This document shows positions 34,795-47,252 of a stretch of DNA of 64,000 bases, in pieces. The stretch lies in contig NC_091278.1 in NCBI RefSeq assembly GCF_042100115.1, forward strand, positions 2,666,001-2,730,000, written 5' to 3'. The position numbers and the translations under genes are program-made. The notes beneath the pieces are model-generated. The model searched no databases and was not told where the DNA came from. It saw only the letters and a list, made by a program, of their open reading frames with translations. Position 1 is the first letter of the stretch. Each line of letters starts with the position of its first letter. This stretch comes from Alternaria dauci (Eukaryota; Ascomycota; Dothideomycetes; Pleosporales; Pleosporaceae).

Positions 34795-37700
34795 CTTTAA
34801 ATACCCTTAAGATAAGTAATACTATAATAGATACCCCTACTAATTCCTAGATCTCTAAAGGAACTAATATTTACACTAATAAGCCTAATACCTATTATAG
34901 TAACTATAATAAGCTTAAGGTATATTTACTCTAAGTTAACTAATACTTCTACCTTAAAGGAGATAAGATTAAAGAAGAGGATTAAGTTATTTAAGCCTCT
35001 ACCTTCTTCTAAAAAGATATAGAAAAATAAGCTAACTTATTTATCTAACGCTATATAGATAATACTATTATTAATAGTAGAAATAAAGACTTTATTAAGG
35101 ATTAGGCTATATTTAAGATAAAGATATAAGAAGTATTCTTACTATTTAAGGAATCTATAATTACTAAGTAGAAGATTTAGAAGTTATAATAAACTTACTC
35201 TACTACTAACTATATAACTAAATTCTAGTAGGATTAGATAGTTATTAAATAGGATAATAACGCTTTAATATAGATATACTAATAAGGTCTTAAACTAACT
35301 ATACGTAAAGAACTAATAAGAAGTAGAGCTAGTATTTAGATACTTAACTAACTTATAGCTAAGGCTATTTAAATAGATAATAAACTTTATAAGTTAGTAC
35401 TAGAAGAATAACTCTTTACATAAAGGATTTACGTAACCTATAAAATAAACACTTAATAATAATAACTATTTTAATATTTATACCCTAACTAGGGATATTA
35501 ATAAAGCTATATACCTTAGATCCTAAGTTAATATAAGACTAATAGGCCTAAGCCTATATACTTAGATAATATTAATAAAGGACCTAGAAAGCTAAAGTTT
35601 CTATATAATAAGGGTAATAAGAAGAAGATTACTTATTATACCTATAGTAAAGAAGGTTATATAAAATAAGACTACTAAAGCTAAGGTAAAGTAACTTAAT
35701 AAATTAATATTATTTACTATATAGTACCTAGTAATAACTTAGAGGAAAAATAGAACGTAATTACCTAACTTATAATAATTAGGGTTAAAGGAGAAAACTA
35801 AGACTTTATTAAAGGACTTAATAACCTAATAATTACTAAACTAGAAAATACTTCTTTAGATAATAACTCTAACTTAGAACTCTATAAAGATATAGAGGTA
35901 GTTAATACTAACTAAACTAAGTATAAATATATAGCTATATTCTAGGTAAGGAACTAACTAGTAATACTATATATACTAGAAGAATAGATAAAAACTCTAG
36001 CGTCTTAGATTAACTAGCTACTCTAATACCTAAATAAGCTACCTATTAAGTATACTTATAAAATACTAGATATTATAGTAGCTATATAATAGAACTTTTA
36101 CTATCTCTTATAGTAAGTAGAGTAAGATAAGGAAAACCTTCTAGCTAAGATAGTAAGGTTCTTACCTATACTTAATAAATTAGAATAGATTAATAAGGTA
36201 ACTAAAGCTAAGGTTAGATATAATAACTTAAGTAAAAAGGTTAATACCTTACTAAGGTAGCTTAGTAAGCCTAAGGTTACCTTTAATTATACTAAGAATA
36301 ACTTCTATAATTAGTTTAAGAAGTATAGTTAGTATATAAACCTATATAAGGAAGCTAATATAAGAGGCTTTAACCCTAAAGCTCTTATCTAATAGGAAGT
36401 AGAAGCTAAAGTATTATAAAATAAACCTATATATTAACTCTTAAAGGAAGAATACCTAGCGTTCTATAAAGAAGTTAAATAATATAGTAGCTTACGTAAG
36501 GTACTAATAATAAAATAAGAATAGGACCCCTATTACTTCTAGAAGTAAGACTTAGACCTAGAAGAATAATAGAAGTATAATAACGCTAAAAGGAAGTATA
36601 ATATTAAGATATACTACTAGCTTAACCTAAGGAACCCCTTATATAATAAAATAAGTTAGATAGTATATCTATATAACTTATATATAATCTATTACTTAGA
36701 TAAGGCTAGTTTAGGATTCTTTCTATATAAGTTCTTAGGAATACTAATCTATATATAGTAATAGTATAACTATCTAAAGGATATGTATAATTTACCTATA
36801 GGATAAAAGATATAGCTTATACTTCTATAGATATAATAATCTATAAGAGACCCTATAGATATATATAATATAGTAGATAACTATAAAGGATAGACCCTAT
36901 ATATAAGAGTATAACTAGCCCTTATAGTATACGTACCTTAATATTAAATATAAATAATATATTATTATAAAGTAGTTCTATAGATATAGCTAGTAGTCTT
37001 TTTTAGATAAGCGCCTAATATACCTAGAACTACTAAGGAGATTAATAGCGTAAACTCCTTAATACTCCTTAAGCTTATTATATAGCTTAATAGATACTAG
37101 AGATAGGCATTAATAGATTTAGGATCCTAAGTAAACTATATTTTTACTTAAGTAGTATCTTTAGCTAGACTAAAGCTACTAAGGAAAAATAATAGCTATA
37201 TATTATATATTACTAATAGTTAGCTTATACTAGGTAAAACTAAGATTATATATAAGGTTACTAGAGTAACACTTAGTATCTAAGATTACTAAGAGAAGAT
37301 AAACCTAGACGTCTTTAGATTAGCTACTTATAATATTATATTAAGACTTCCTTAGTTATAAGAATATAACTTATATATTAACTAGAAGTTAAAGATATTC
37401 TTATTTAAGTACTATAGAATAGACGTAACTATAAGCTAGCCTACGTATCTAATAACTATAATAGTAGATAAGAGGAAGATTAATAATATTACTAGAGGAA
37501 AGTAAACCTTATATAAGAATAGCCTTAAGAAATAAAGGTTTAACTTAATAGATACTAGTAAGGTACCCTTAGATTACTAAGTTAGAGTTTTAGAGAAATA
37601 TATAACTTTAGATATTTTATAAGAGTATAAAGAATTTTAGTACCTCTTTATAGAAGTAGTAGATAGTAAAGCCTTACTAAAGTATTAACCCTAGGACTAT

Positions 37701-39763
37701 AAGATTATCTTAGAAGAAAGGAAAACTCTACCCTTTAGGCTAATATATTAACTATTAGAGGTAGAACTTAAGATACTAAGAGAAAAGCTAGACTAAGACT
37801 TAAAGAAAGGCTATATAAGACCTTCTATATTACTAGTAGGATTCCCTATACTCTTTATACTAAAGAAGAGGGGACTACTAAGGATATATATAGACTACTA
37901 TAAGCTTAATAATATTATAGTAAAGAATTAATACCTACTACTAAATATTACTAAACTTTAGGATTAATTATCTTAAGCTAAGGTCTTTATAGTACTAGAC
38001 TTTTAAGATAGATACTACCTTATTAGGATTAAGAAAGGTAAAGAATAGAAGATAGTATTCTATATAAGATATAAATACTATAAATATACTATTATATTAT
38101 TTAGGTTTATAAACACCTTAGTAATATTTTAAGAACTTATTAATAACGTATTAAGAGTATACCTAGATATTTTTATTATTATATACTTAGATAATATCCT
38201 TATCTACTCTAAAAATATAAAAGACTATATTAAATATATTTATATAGTGCTAAGGTACTTAGAAAAGTTAACCTCTAACTAAAGCTAAAGAAGTATAAGT
38301 TCTATAAGAATAAAGTTACTTTCTTAGGGTATATAGTAGGAGCTAAGAGAGTATTAATAAGTAAAGATAAGATTAAGATAGTTAAGGAAATAACCTAAGA
38401 TAGTTAAAGATATATAGTCTTTCCTTAGATTTCTAAACTTTAATTAACAGTTTATTAAAGACTTCTTAAAGATTACTATCCCTTTAATTAGACTTAGAAA
38501 GAAAGATATACCTTTTAAGTAGAGTAAGGAAGTAAAAAATATCTTCTAGATACTTAAGAAAGTAAGTATTAAACTACCCTACTTCTATATATATATAGTA
38601 GGATATAAGCTATACTTTAAGATAGATATATTAGACCTTATATTAGGAGGATACATTAATATATATATTAATAGGAAATAGTAGTATATTACTAACTACT
38701 CCTATAAGTTTACTGTAGCTAAAGAAAACTATAACGTTTATAATAAGGAGCTACTAGCTATTATAGTATACCTTAAGTATTAGAGAGTATACGCTAAAAG
38801 CTACTTAGAACTTATAATATTTATAGATTATAAGAACTTAGTTAACTTTATAATAACTAAAGTACTTAACTAATACTAGGTAAGATAGTTAAAAGAACTA
38901 AGATAGTATAAGTTTAAGATTATATATATACTAAGAAAAGATAATAGTAGAGTAGATACTCTTAGCTACTAATATAATATTATAGGAACTAAGTTAATTA
39001 CTAACTCTATATTACTTAAGATTAATAAAGATAGATTACTAAGACCTACTAAGATACTAAACTAAATTATAAAGATTACTAGTAAAGTACTAAAAGAATT
39101 ATAAGAAGTAATTATTAGATAATACTATAATAACCCTATATATAGTTACCCTAGTATTATATAAATAATAGAACTTATTAAGTAAAATTATAAGTTTCTA
39201 AGTATAAAGAATAAGATTACTACCTTTATTATAAAGTGCGTAAACTATTAGAAGAATAAGTATAGTACCTATATACTATATAGAGAAATATAAGTAATAG
39301 AACTACCTAATATACTATAGTTAGATATCTTTATAGACTTTATTATAGGCCTACTAGTCTTAAGAGACCTTATTACTAAAGTATCTTATAATATAATTCT
39401 TATAGTAGTAGATAGATTTACTAAGTAAGTAGAGTATATTACCTTTAGAAAAGACTATATAGTAGTATAACTTATATATTATCTATAACTAAATTATTTA
39501 ATATTATAGTATATTAAAGTTAATTATTAGTAATAAAGATAAGCTCTTTATATTAAACTTTTAGATAATATTACTTACTATAATTAGAACTAAGAAAAAG
39601 CTATTAATAGCTTACTATCTATAGATAGATAGATAGATAGAATAAATAAACTATATAATAAAAGCCTACCTATAGATTTATATTAATTATTAGTAAGAAA
39701 ACTAGGTATTATTACTACTTATAGTATAAATAGTATATAATAATTAACTCTTAGAGTTTATAA

Positions 39764-40175
39764 TTTTTTGTTTTCTGTAAGTAGGGGGGTATTATTAAAA
39801 TATAACATTAATAAAGTAAAAAGTAGCTATCCCTCTACTTATTAGTTATAAAAGTTAATAAAAAAGATAAAGTAATAACGCGATTTAAATACTAGACTAA
39901 TTAGTATTTTATAGTAGTAAAGCTCTAATATCTATATATAAAAACTAAAGTTAAAAAAAATTTACTAAGGGTAACTAAGAAAAACACCTATTAAACCTTA
40001 GTAGAGATCTAATAGGGATCGCTAGTATTAGCTAGTAATACAATTATAATATATTATAAAGGGAGGAGGATATAGTATATTTACTAAAACTAAAAGAGGG
40101 TTATATAAAAACCTAGCTACTTCTAACCTTTATACTAATACTAACTTACTTTAAATATCCTACTATATATAATTG
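39764..40175 (+). repeat. R1 repeat copy 4, truncated to 412 bp
   Basis: Only the T-rich-end portion of R1 (ATTTTTTGTTTTCTGTAAG onward). Flanked by a 16-bp duplication, CTCTTAGAGTTTATAA (39,748-39,763) and CTCTTAGAGTCTATAA (40,176-40,191). Inserted in gypsy A integrase. The truncation is at the end away from the T/A-rich terminus, as in 5'-truncated LINE-type copies. Confidence 0.85.
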
Positions 40176-41337
40176 CTCTTAGAGTCTATAAAATAAACTC
40201 TATTCTATATAAATTATAGGAGATACCTAAATCTCTTTATATAAATATTTCTAAGTTAGAAGATAGAAGTAGCTATTACTATAGCTAATAAGCTAAAGAT
40301 AGGATATAAGTAACTTAAATAAGTACTTAAGAAGGCTTAACACTAAAGTATCTTATATATTAATAAGAAATAAAAAATAGTACCTTAGCTAAAGAAGGGG
40401 GATAAAGTTTATTTACTTATAAAGAATCTCTATACTAAGTAACTAAGTAAGGGCCTTAATAATATTAAGGTTAGACTATTTTTAATTCTAGACTAAAAGG
40501 GACTAGTTACTTATATACTTAACCTTCTAGCTAATATAAAAATCTACCTATATTTCTATATTAATATATTAGAACTAGTAGACCTAGAAACGCTACTATA
40601 AAAAACCTTTTATTTTAAAATAGAAGAAGATAATATCTTTAAAGTTAAGAAGATTCTTATATACTATAATAGTAATAATAATATAGAATACTTAGTTAAA
40701 TAGTTAAGCTATCTAAGTAGTAATAATACTTAGGAACTAGATATAAACCTTATAAATTATTAACACTTATTTATATAGTATATAAAGTACTAAATACCTT
40801 ATTAAAGCCTAAATTACCCTTAAGAATAGATAGTATAAAAATACTCTAATTAAGTACTAGAGTACTAGGTATTATACTATCCTTAAGAAGGCCTATTTCC
40901 TAATTAACTATATTAATTACTTCTAGAGCTTTAATTTCTTCTATAAACTTCCTAAACTTATTAACCTACTATTATTTATAATACTTTAATACCTTTTATT
41001 ATTTATAAAGATAATCCTTTTTTATATAAGCTACTAATAGAGTATCTAACGCGTCTACCTTAGCCTAATTAGTATCTATCTCCTATTACTCTAAGTAAGC
41101 TAGCTCTTTATCTAATTTTAAGAAATCTAGTAAAGGAACCTCTACTAAAATATATAGACTCCTTATACTATTCTAATAATAGTTCCTATACTCCTTCTTT
41201 AAAGTTAATATCTAATACTCTAAATTCTTCTTTACGTAATATTAATAAGTAACTATTATAAGTTTTCTAATATAGTTTATATAATTACTTATAGTATAAT
41301 AATAAGTAGTACTATAAGAAACTATTAGGTTAGTTTA

Positions 41338-42768
41338 ATTTCTTATTTTCTATAAGTATAGGGGTATTATTTAAATATAACTTTAAAAATATAAAAAGTA
41401 GTTATCCCTCTACTTATTAGTTATAAAAGTTAATAAAAAAGATAAAGTAATAACGTAGTTTAAATATAAGACTAATTAGGGTTTTATAGTAGTAAAGCTC
41501 TAATATCTATATATAAAAACTAAAGTTAAAATATTTTTACTAAAGGTAACTAAAAAAAGATACCTATTAAACCTTAGGAGGGTATAATAGGGATTACTAG
41601 CTATTAGCTAGTAATATAATTATAATATATTATAAAGGGGAGAGAGGATATAGTATATTTACTATAACTAAGAGGAGGTTATATAAAAACCTAGCTACTT
41701 CTAACCTTTATACTAATACTAACTTATAAGCTTTAATACTATATATAATTATTTTACACGATATATAAATACTATAGTAATCCTTAATATATTATACTAT
41801 AAGAATAATTAAACCTTAGTAGGGGAGGCCCTATATATACTATTAAATAATATAAAAGATCTAAGTATTATATATATTAGTAAGCTACCCCTAAAAGTCT
41901 TCTAGGAGTTAGAGGAGTATAAACCTAAGGTCCTTTAGTACTATTACTATACTAAACCTAATAAGGATCTTATAAGAGAGTCTAGGGTTAGCTATATTAT
42001 AATAAAGGAGAAGGTAGAGGAGACTATAATAATAATCCTAAAGAGGAAGGGGTTTAAGTTAATATTTATTATATATACTAATACGTATTACCTTATTAAG
42101 CTTATTAGGTATAGCTACTTAGCTATAGTAGCTTTAGGCGTTAGTAAGGAGACTAAAAAGTAGCTATACTAATAAATCCTAGATATTAATAAGGTAGTTA
42201 AGGAGAGAGATCTAAGTATTATAGAGAGGGAGTTTAAATTTATACTATAAGGAGAGTAAAATAAGGTATAGATAACTATACTACTAGTATTCCTCTAGCT
42301 AAAGTTAATTATCTAGTAGTAATAGTATTATAGATAGCTATATTTAAATAAAGCTATAACTATAAATATAGAGGTAGTAAAAGGCTCTAAAGTATATTAG
42401 CTATACTTAGTATACTAGCTATATAATTATTTAACTTATAAGTTATAGTTAGTAGTAATATAAGTATTATAAGGAAGGGATATAGTAGGGGTAAGAGTAG
42501 GAGTAGCTATAGAGGGTAGCTATAGAGGGTAGAAATAGTAGAGGATAGTAGAAAATAGTATATATATTAGAAGGTTACGTCTTATCCCTAGTAGGCGTAT
42601 AACACTATTATATATCTTTAGTATCTAGTATTTATAATATACTACGTACATACTAGTAGTACTAAATATAGGTATAAGCCTATAGTTACCTAGTTAACGC
42701 TTTATCTTAAAAAAAGTCTCTAAATTTACTATAATAATAAAAAAAAAAGTCTATAAAGGCTAAAGCTA
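41338..42768 (+). repeat. R1 repeat copy 5, full length (1,431 bp)
   Basis: The best-defined copy: a perfect 14-bp duplication ATTAGGTTAGTTTA at 41,324-41,337 and 42,769-42,782. T-rich left end; right end GGCTAAAGCTA. With CAA/CAG restored for RIP stops, the plus strand holds a long frame at about 41,840-42,310 (including LPLEVF, KPNKDLIRESRVSYI and LGVSKETKKQ). The family is not recognised. Confidence 0.85.
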
Positions 42769-42811
42769 ATTAGGTTAGTTTATAAGGATATAAATATAGA
42801 TAGGGGGATAG

Positions 42812-43292
42812 TATTATAAACCTAAAGGAAGGGAACCTATAAGCTATATATAAAAAGGATAATAGGAAATACTTAGGTAGGTTAGCTTAGAGGTTAGTAC
42901 TTTAAGGACTAATAGATAACGCTACTTATAGGGTATATAATCCTATAGTCTTAGTAGAAAGCTACTATAAGATAAAGTTATATATATCCTATAATATACT
43001 ATAGAGTACTATAATATACTACGCGTAGGATATATAAGATATATAAGATATATAAGATATATAGGATACTTATTAAGTATATAACTTAGATACTAAACCC
43101 CTTTAGTTTAGTATATTTAACTTAATCTTAGTATAAGACTCTAGTAGTTAATCTAAGGATTTTACTTTATTCTTATATAACCTCTTATAATATTATATTA
43201 ATCTTTTAATTTTACTATTATACTAACCCTATCTATTATACTTACTTATTCTTAAGAACTAACTCTTAGGTTATCTAAGGATAACCTTTATA
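42812..43292 (+). repeat. Gypsy A 3' LTR
   Basis: About 481 bp, preceded by a purine tract (ATAGGGGGATAG). It differs from the 5' LTR by a local tandem array of an 11-bp unit (GATATATAAGA) at about 43,019-43,075. Confidence 0.85.
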
Positions 43293-43299
43293 GTATTCT

Positions 43300-44720
43300 A
43301 GTATAGTAAGTTATTTTAAAGTTAAACTAAGTTACTATTTTAGTTTATTAATCTTATTATTAGTTTAGTTTTATTATTATTATAAAACCTCCTAAGTTCT
43401 AGTAATTAGTAAAAGCCTTAATCTAGTGTAGAAATCCTAATAAATAGACTTCCTACTATTTAAAGGAATTAACTACTCCTAGAACCTCCTTAATATAAAT
43501 ATTATAGTTAAGTTCTACTTTAGAGAACTTCCTTAAATAGTAGAATACTAGTCTTTACTTCTTATCTAGGTACTACTATAATAATATAGCTCTAAGTATA
43601 TAATCTAATATATTAGTCTTAACTTATATCTCTTATTTTAAGTTATATATCTCTAGTATAGGTACCTTAAGGAATATCTACTTAATTTAATTAAAAGCCT
43701 CCTAATATTCCTTATTTTATTTAAAACTAATTTCTTTCTTTATAATCTTAGAGAGGGGTATTATAATCTTTAAGTAATCCTTAATAAACTTTTAGTAGTA
43801 GTTAGTAAATCCTAAAAAGGATTATACGTCCTTAACTATTTTAGGTATTAGCTACTCCTATATAGCTACTATCTTCTTTAGGTTTATCTTTACTTCCTTT
43901 ATAAATATTATAAAGCTTAGGTATTCTATTTCTTTTATATAGAATTCGCACTTCCTTAGCTATAAGTATAGTTTATATTCTTTAAACTTCCTTAGTACTT
44001 TCTTAATATACTTTAAATATTCTTTTAGTATCTAGCTAGTATATACTAGTATATTATTAATATATACTATAATAAAGATCCTAAGGTATTTATAGAGCGC
44101 GTTATTAATAACTAACTAAAGTATTACTAAGGTATTTATTAACCTAAAAGGTATTACTATATATTTAAATAGTTTATATTTTATCTTAAAAGCTATTATC
44201 TATTTATATCCTTCCTTAATCCTAATTTAGTAAAATTCTTCCTAAATATTAAACTTTATAAACTACTTAGCTCCTTAGCGTTAATCTATAAGCTTTATAA
44301 TTAGTAGTAAAGGATATTAATTCTTCTAAGTAATACTATTTAACTAATAGAAGTTAATATATAGTTACTACTTCTTATTAAGCTTCTTTATAAATAAGAT
44401 AGGTAAGGCTATTAGGTCTAATCCTAGTTAGATAACTTTTTTCTTTAGATTCTTTTAAATATAATCCTTTAGCTTAGTATTATACTTAGGTAATATAGGA
44501 TATATTAGTCTTAGGCTTAACTTTACCCCTTTATTTAAGATAATCTTATAATCCTAATCCTAAAAGTCTACTAAGTCTATAGCTTTATTTTCTTTAAAGA
44601 GTTCTCTAAACTTATTAGTCTAAAACTCTCTTAGTATCTTTAGTAGTAAGGGTCCTTCCTTTATAGTTATAACTTATTTTATTTATATAACTCTTATTTT
44701 TTAAAAGTCTTTCTTATAGA
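43300..44720 (-). mobile_element. Gypsy B reverse transcriptase and RNase H region
   Basis: Minus-strand reading through RIP stops gives YINFY.LNSIT, QYPLL, KQFIKFNI, YQIRIKEGYKQITAF, YKLFKYIVIPF and VYINNILVYT (YLDD altered to YINN by RIP), followed by KCEFYIKEIEYL and SFLGFTNYYQKFI, all Ty3/gypsy hallmarks, then an RNase H-like segment. Confidence 0.85.
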
Positions 44721-47252
44721 TTCTTCTAATCTTATAAGGTAAGATCTTACTAAACCTCTTATCCTAGGTTAAGCTTTAGTCCTTTAGGCTTACTCTTTAA
44801 TATACTCTAGTAACCTTATATATAAGTTCTCTTCTAAGTATTATCTTTATTTACTAGTTAATAGTAGGGTTATAAGTATCTAGCTAGTTATAACTAATTA
44901 ATATATTTAGTCCTCTTAGCTCTATTATATTAATATTTATTTAGTACTCTATACCTACTATCTATAAGTTAGTTAATTTAGTCTCTAACTTTATTATACT
45001 ATTTTTATATTCTATAGGTTTCTTATTAACTAGTACTACTAGTACTAAGTTCTTCTTAACTTAGTAGAGTACTTTATACTTTTCTACTACTTAAGGTAAG
45101 ATTATTATTTATATAGCCTTACTATTTATAAGCGCCTTAATATTCTATCTCTATATAGATATAGTTATAAGTAACTACTTTACTTAACTATTAGTATCTT
45201 ATACCTTCCTAAAGGTTATTTTAAGTATACCTTTACTAGTAAGACTTTATCCTTAGTAGTATTTTAGTTTTTTAACTACTTCTCTTCCTTATACTTAGGG
45301 AAATAGCTTATATTATTTTTTAAGCTATAGTATATTAAGTACTTATTATTATAATAGAAGCTCTAATAGATATTCTAATAAGAGATCTCTTTCTTAGTAA
45401 TCCTCTCTCTTAGTTAAACCTTCTTAGCTTAATATATTAAGTAATCTATAACCTTATTGATATTTAATAATAATATAGTATAGTAGTAATTATCTACTTA
45501 TTATACTTTATTAAGTTATTCTTAATAGAATATATATCTTTTTTTATATTACGTTTATAAGAGTTAGTAGTAAATTCCTACTTTCTTTAGCTTATATAAG
45601 TAGTAGTTATTTACTAAATACTTATCTACTTAGAGGTTTATGTAATAGTACTAATCTTAGTCTATCTTATACTTTTCTTTATCCTCCTTATAGAACTTAT
45701 AATTAGTCTTATAATTATACTAATATAAATCTTTATATTCCTTAGTATCTTCTACTTTAGAAGCTTCTTAGTCCTTAACCTTAGCTAATAGGTCTCTAAA
45801 GTAAGGTTATTAGTATACTACCTAGTAACTAATATCCTTAGTATTCTTACTAGTAATAATAACTTATCCTTAGATATTATAGTTATTAGTATAGTATATA
45901 TTACTACTATAAATCTAGTATTAGTTATTAGCTAGTTAGTTTAATATAGCTTAGCCCTTAATCTTCTAGTTATTATTCTTTAATTTATCTTTAGCTAAAG
46001 CCTTAGGCTACTAAATTATTATAAATCTTTCTTTAGTTACTTAGCGTACCTTATTATAAAGGTCTAAGTTACTTAGGTTATTATCTAGTTCTAATAAAGT
46101 TAGGTAAGGTATACCCTATCTAATTATTTAGATCTTAATAGCTACTTACTTTACTTATTCTTCCTTATAGTCTTAGGTAAAATATCCTATTTTACTATAT
46201 TAGAGATATACTTTAATATTATAATACTTCTAGTATTCTTCCTTAGAGAGACTATACTATCTCTATCCTTAGGTCTTCTTATCTTTAGCCTTTTCCTATA
46301 CCTTACTAGTTATATTAGTATTACTATCCTTATTATATTTTCTATATTACTACTTTATATTAGGTAGGTTAGGATAGAGATACTTCTTCTAATTATTCTA
46401 TTCCTAAAGTCTATTATCTATATATATAGTAAGCTTAATTAAAGCGTATAGTATTCTAAGTTTATTATAGTATATAAGGCTATCCTTAATATTTTCTTTA
46501 AGGCTAGCTTTAAATACTATTTAAAGTACTATATTATCTTAATTAATCTATACTTATAGTTACTTAAATTCTACTATATATACTAATACTAATATAGTTT
46601 ACCTTAGGTAAGTAATCTTCTTTTCTACTTAGTTCTAAGTATCTACCTCTCTAAAGATATATCCTATCTCTTATTTAAACTCTATCTAACTTATAAATAA
46701 AGTATATATTCTTTCTTTAGTTTCTATATATTCTATATCTAGTAAGTAGTTATCTATATAAGGTTATATTTAATTAGAAGCCTTATCTTTTATATATATA
46801 CTAGTTATAAAGATCTTTTCTTAGTTATTAAGTATCTTATTATCCTTATAGTATAAGTTAATATAAGTAAGAAATATTTATAGCTTTTCCTACTCTCTAC
46901 TATATTTCTCTACTAATACTATCTTAGGTTTCTTAGTAGAAATAGGTTATTTATTAAGGGTAGCTATTAGCTAACTTATAAGTTAATTAATTATATTCTA
47001 TATCTTAGCTATCTACTAAGCCTAAATAAAGGCTTATTACTTAAGATTTTATAGCTCTCTATTACTAAGGTTCTCTACTAAGTCTAAGTTAGATATATTA
47101 AGTATCTTATTATTAGTTAGTATAGCTATTAGTAGTAAAGGGCCTTAACTCTAAGCCTTATTATTTTATACTACTCTTAGGGATACTATATTAAATTTTA
47201 ATTAAATAGTTCTATTAGTTAAAATATTTACTAATATCTAAGGTAGTTAAAG
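44720..47252 (-). mobile_element. Gypsy B gag and protease region
   Basis: The rightmost part aligns with the intact element's leader and gag start: after the LTR, ACTTTAACTACCTTAGATAT corresponds to ACTTTGACCACCTTGGATAT at 63,121. The rest is fragmented by RIP stops. Confidence 0.75.

Larger units (their letters stand above)
34320..43292 (+). mobile_element. Gypsy A: full-length RIPed chromovirus-type Ty3/gypsy
   Basis: 8,973 bp including two R1 insertions, with LTRs at both ends and a perfect 5-bp duplication GTATT (34,315-34,319 and 43,293-43,297). Plus strand: gag about 34,860-35,700 ending in a zinc-knuckle-like YYTYSKEGYIKQDY; protease region; reverse transcriptase about 37.75-38.48 kb (GYIRPS, FILKK, YIDYYKLN, YLDNIL where active copies have YLDD); RNase H to about 38.9 kb; integrase about 39.1-40.5 kb; a C-terminal chromodomain at about 40,634-40,760 (IEYLVKWLSY). 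It sits inside gypsy B in the opposite orientation, so it is the younger insertion. RIP has destroyed all frames. Confidence 0.9.
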
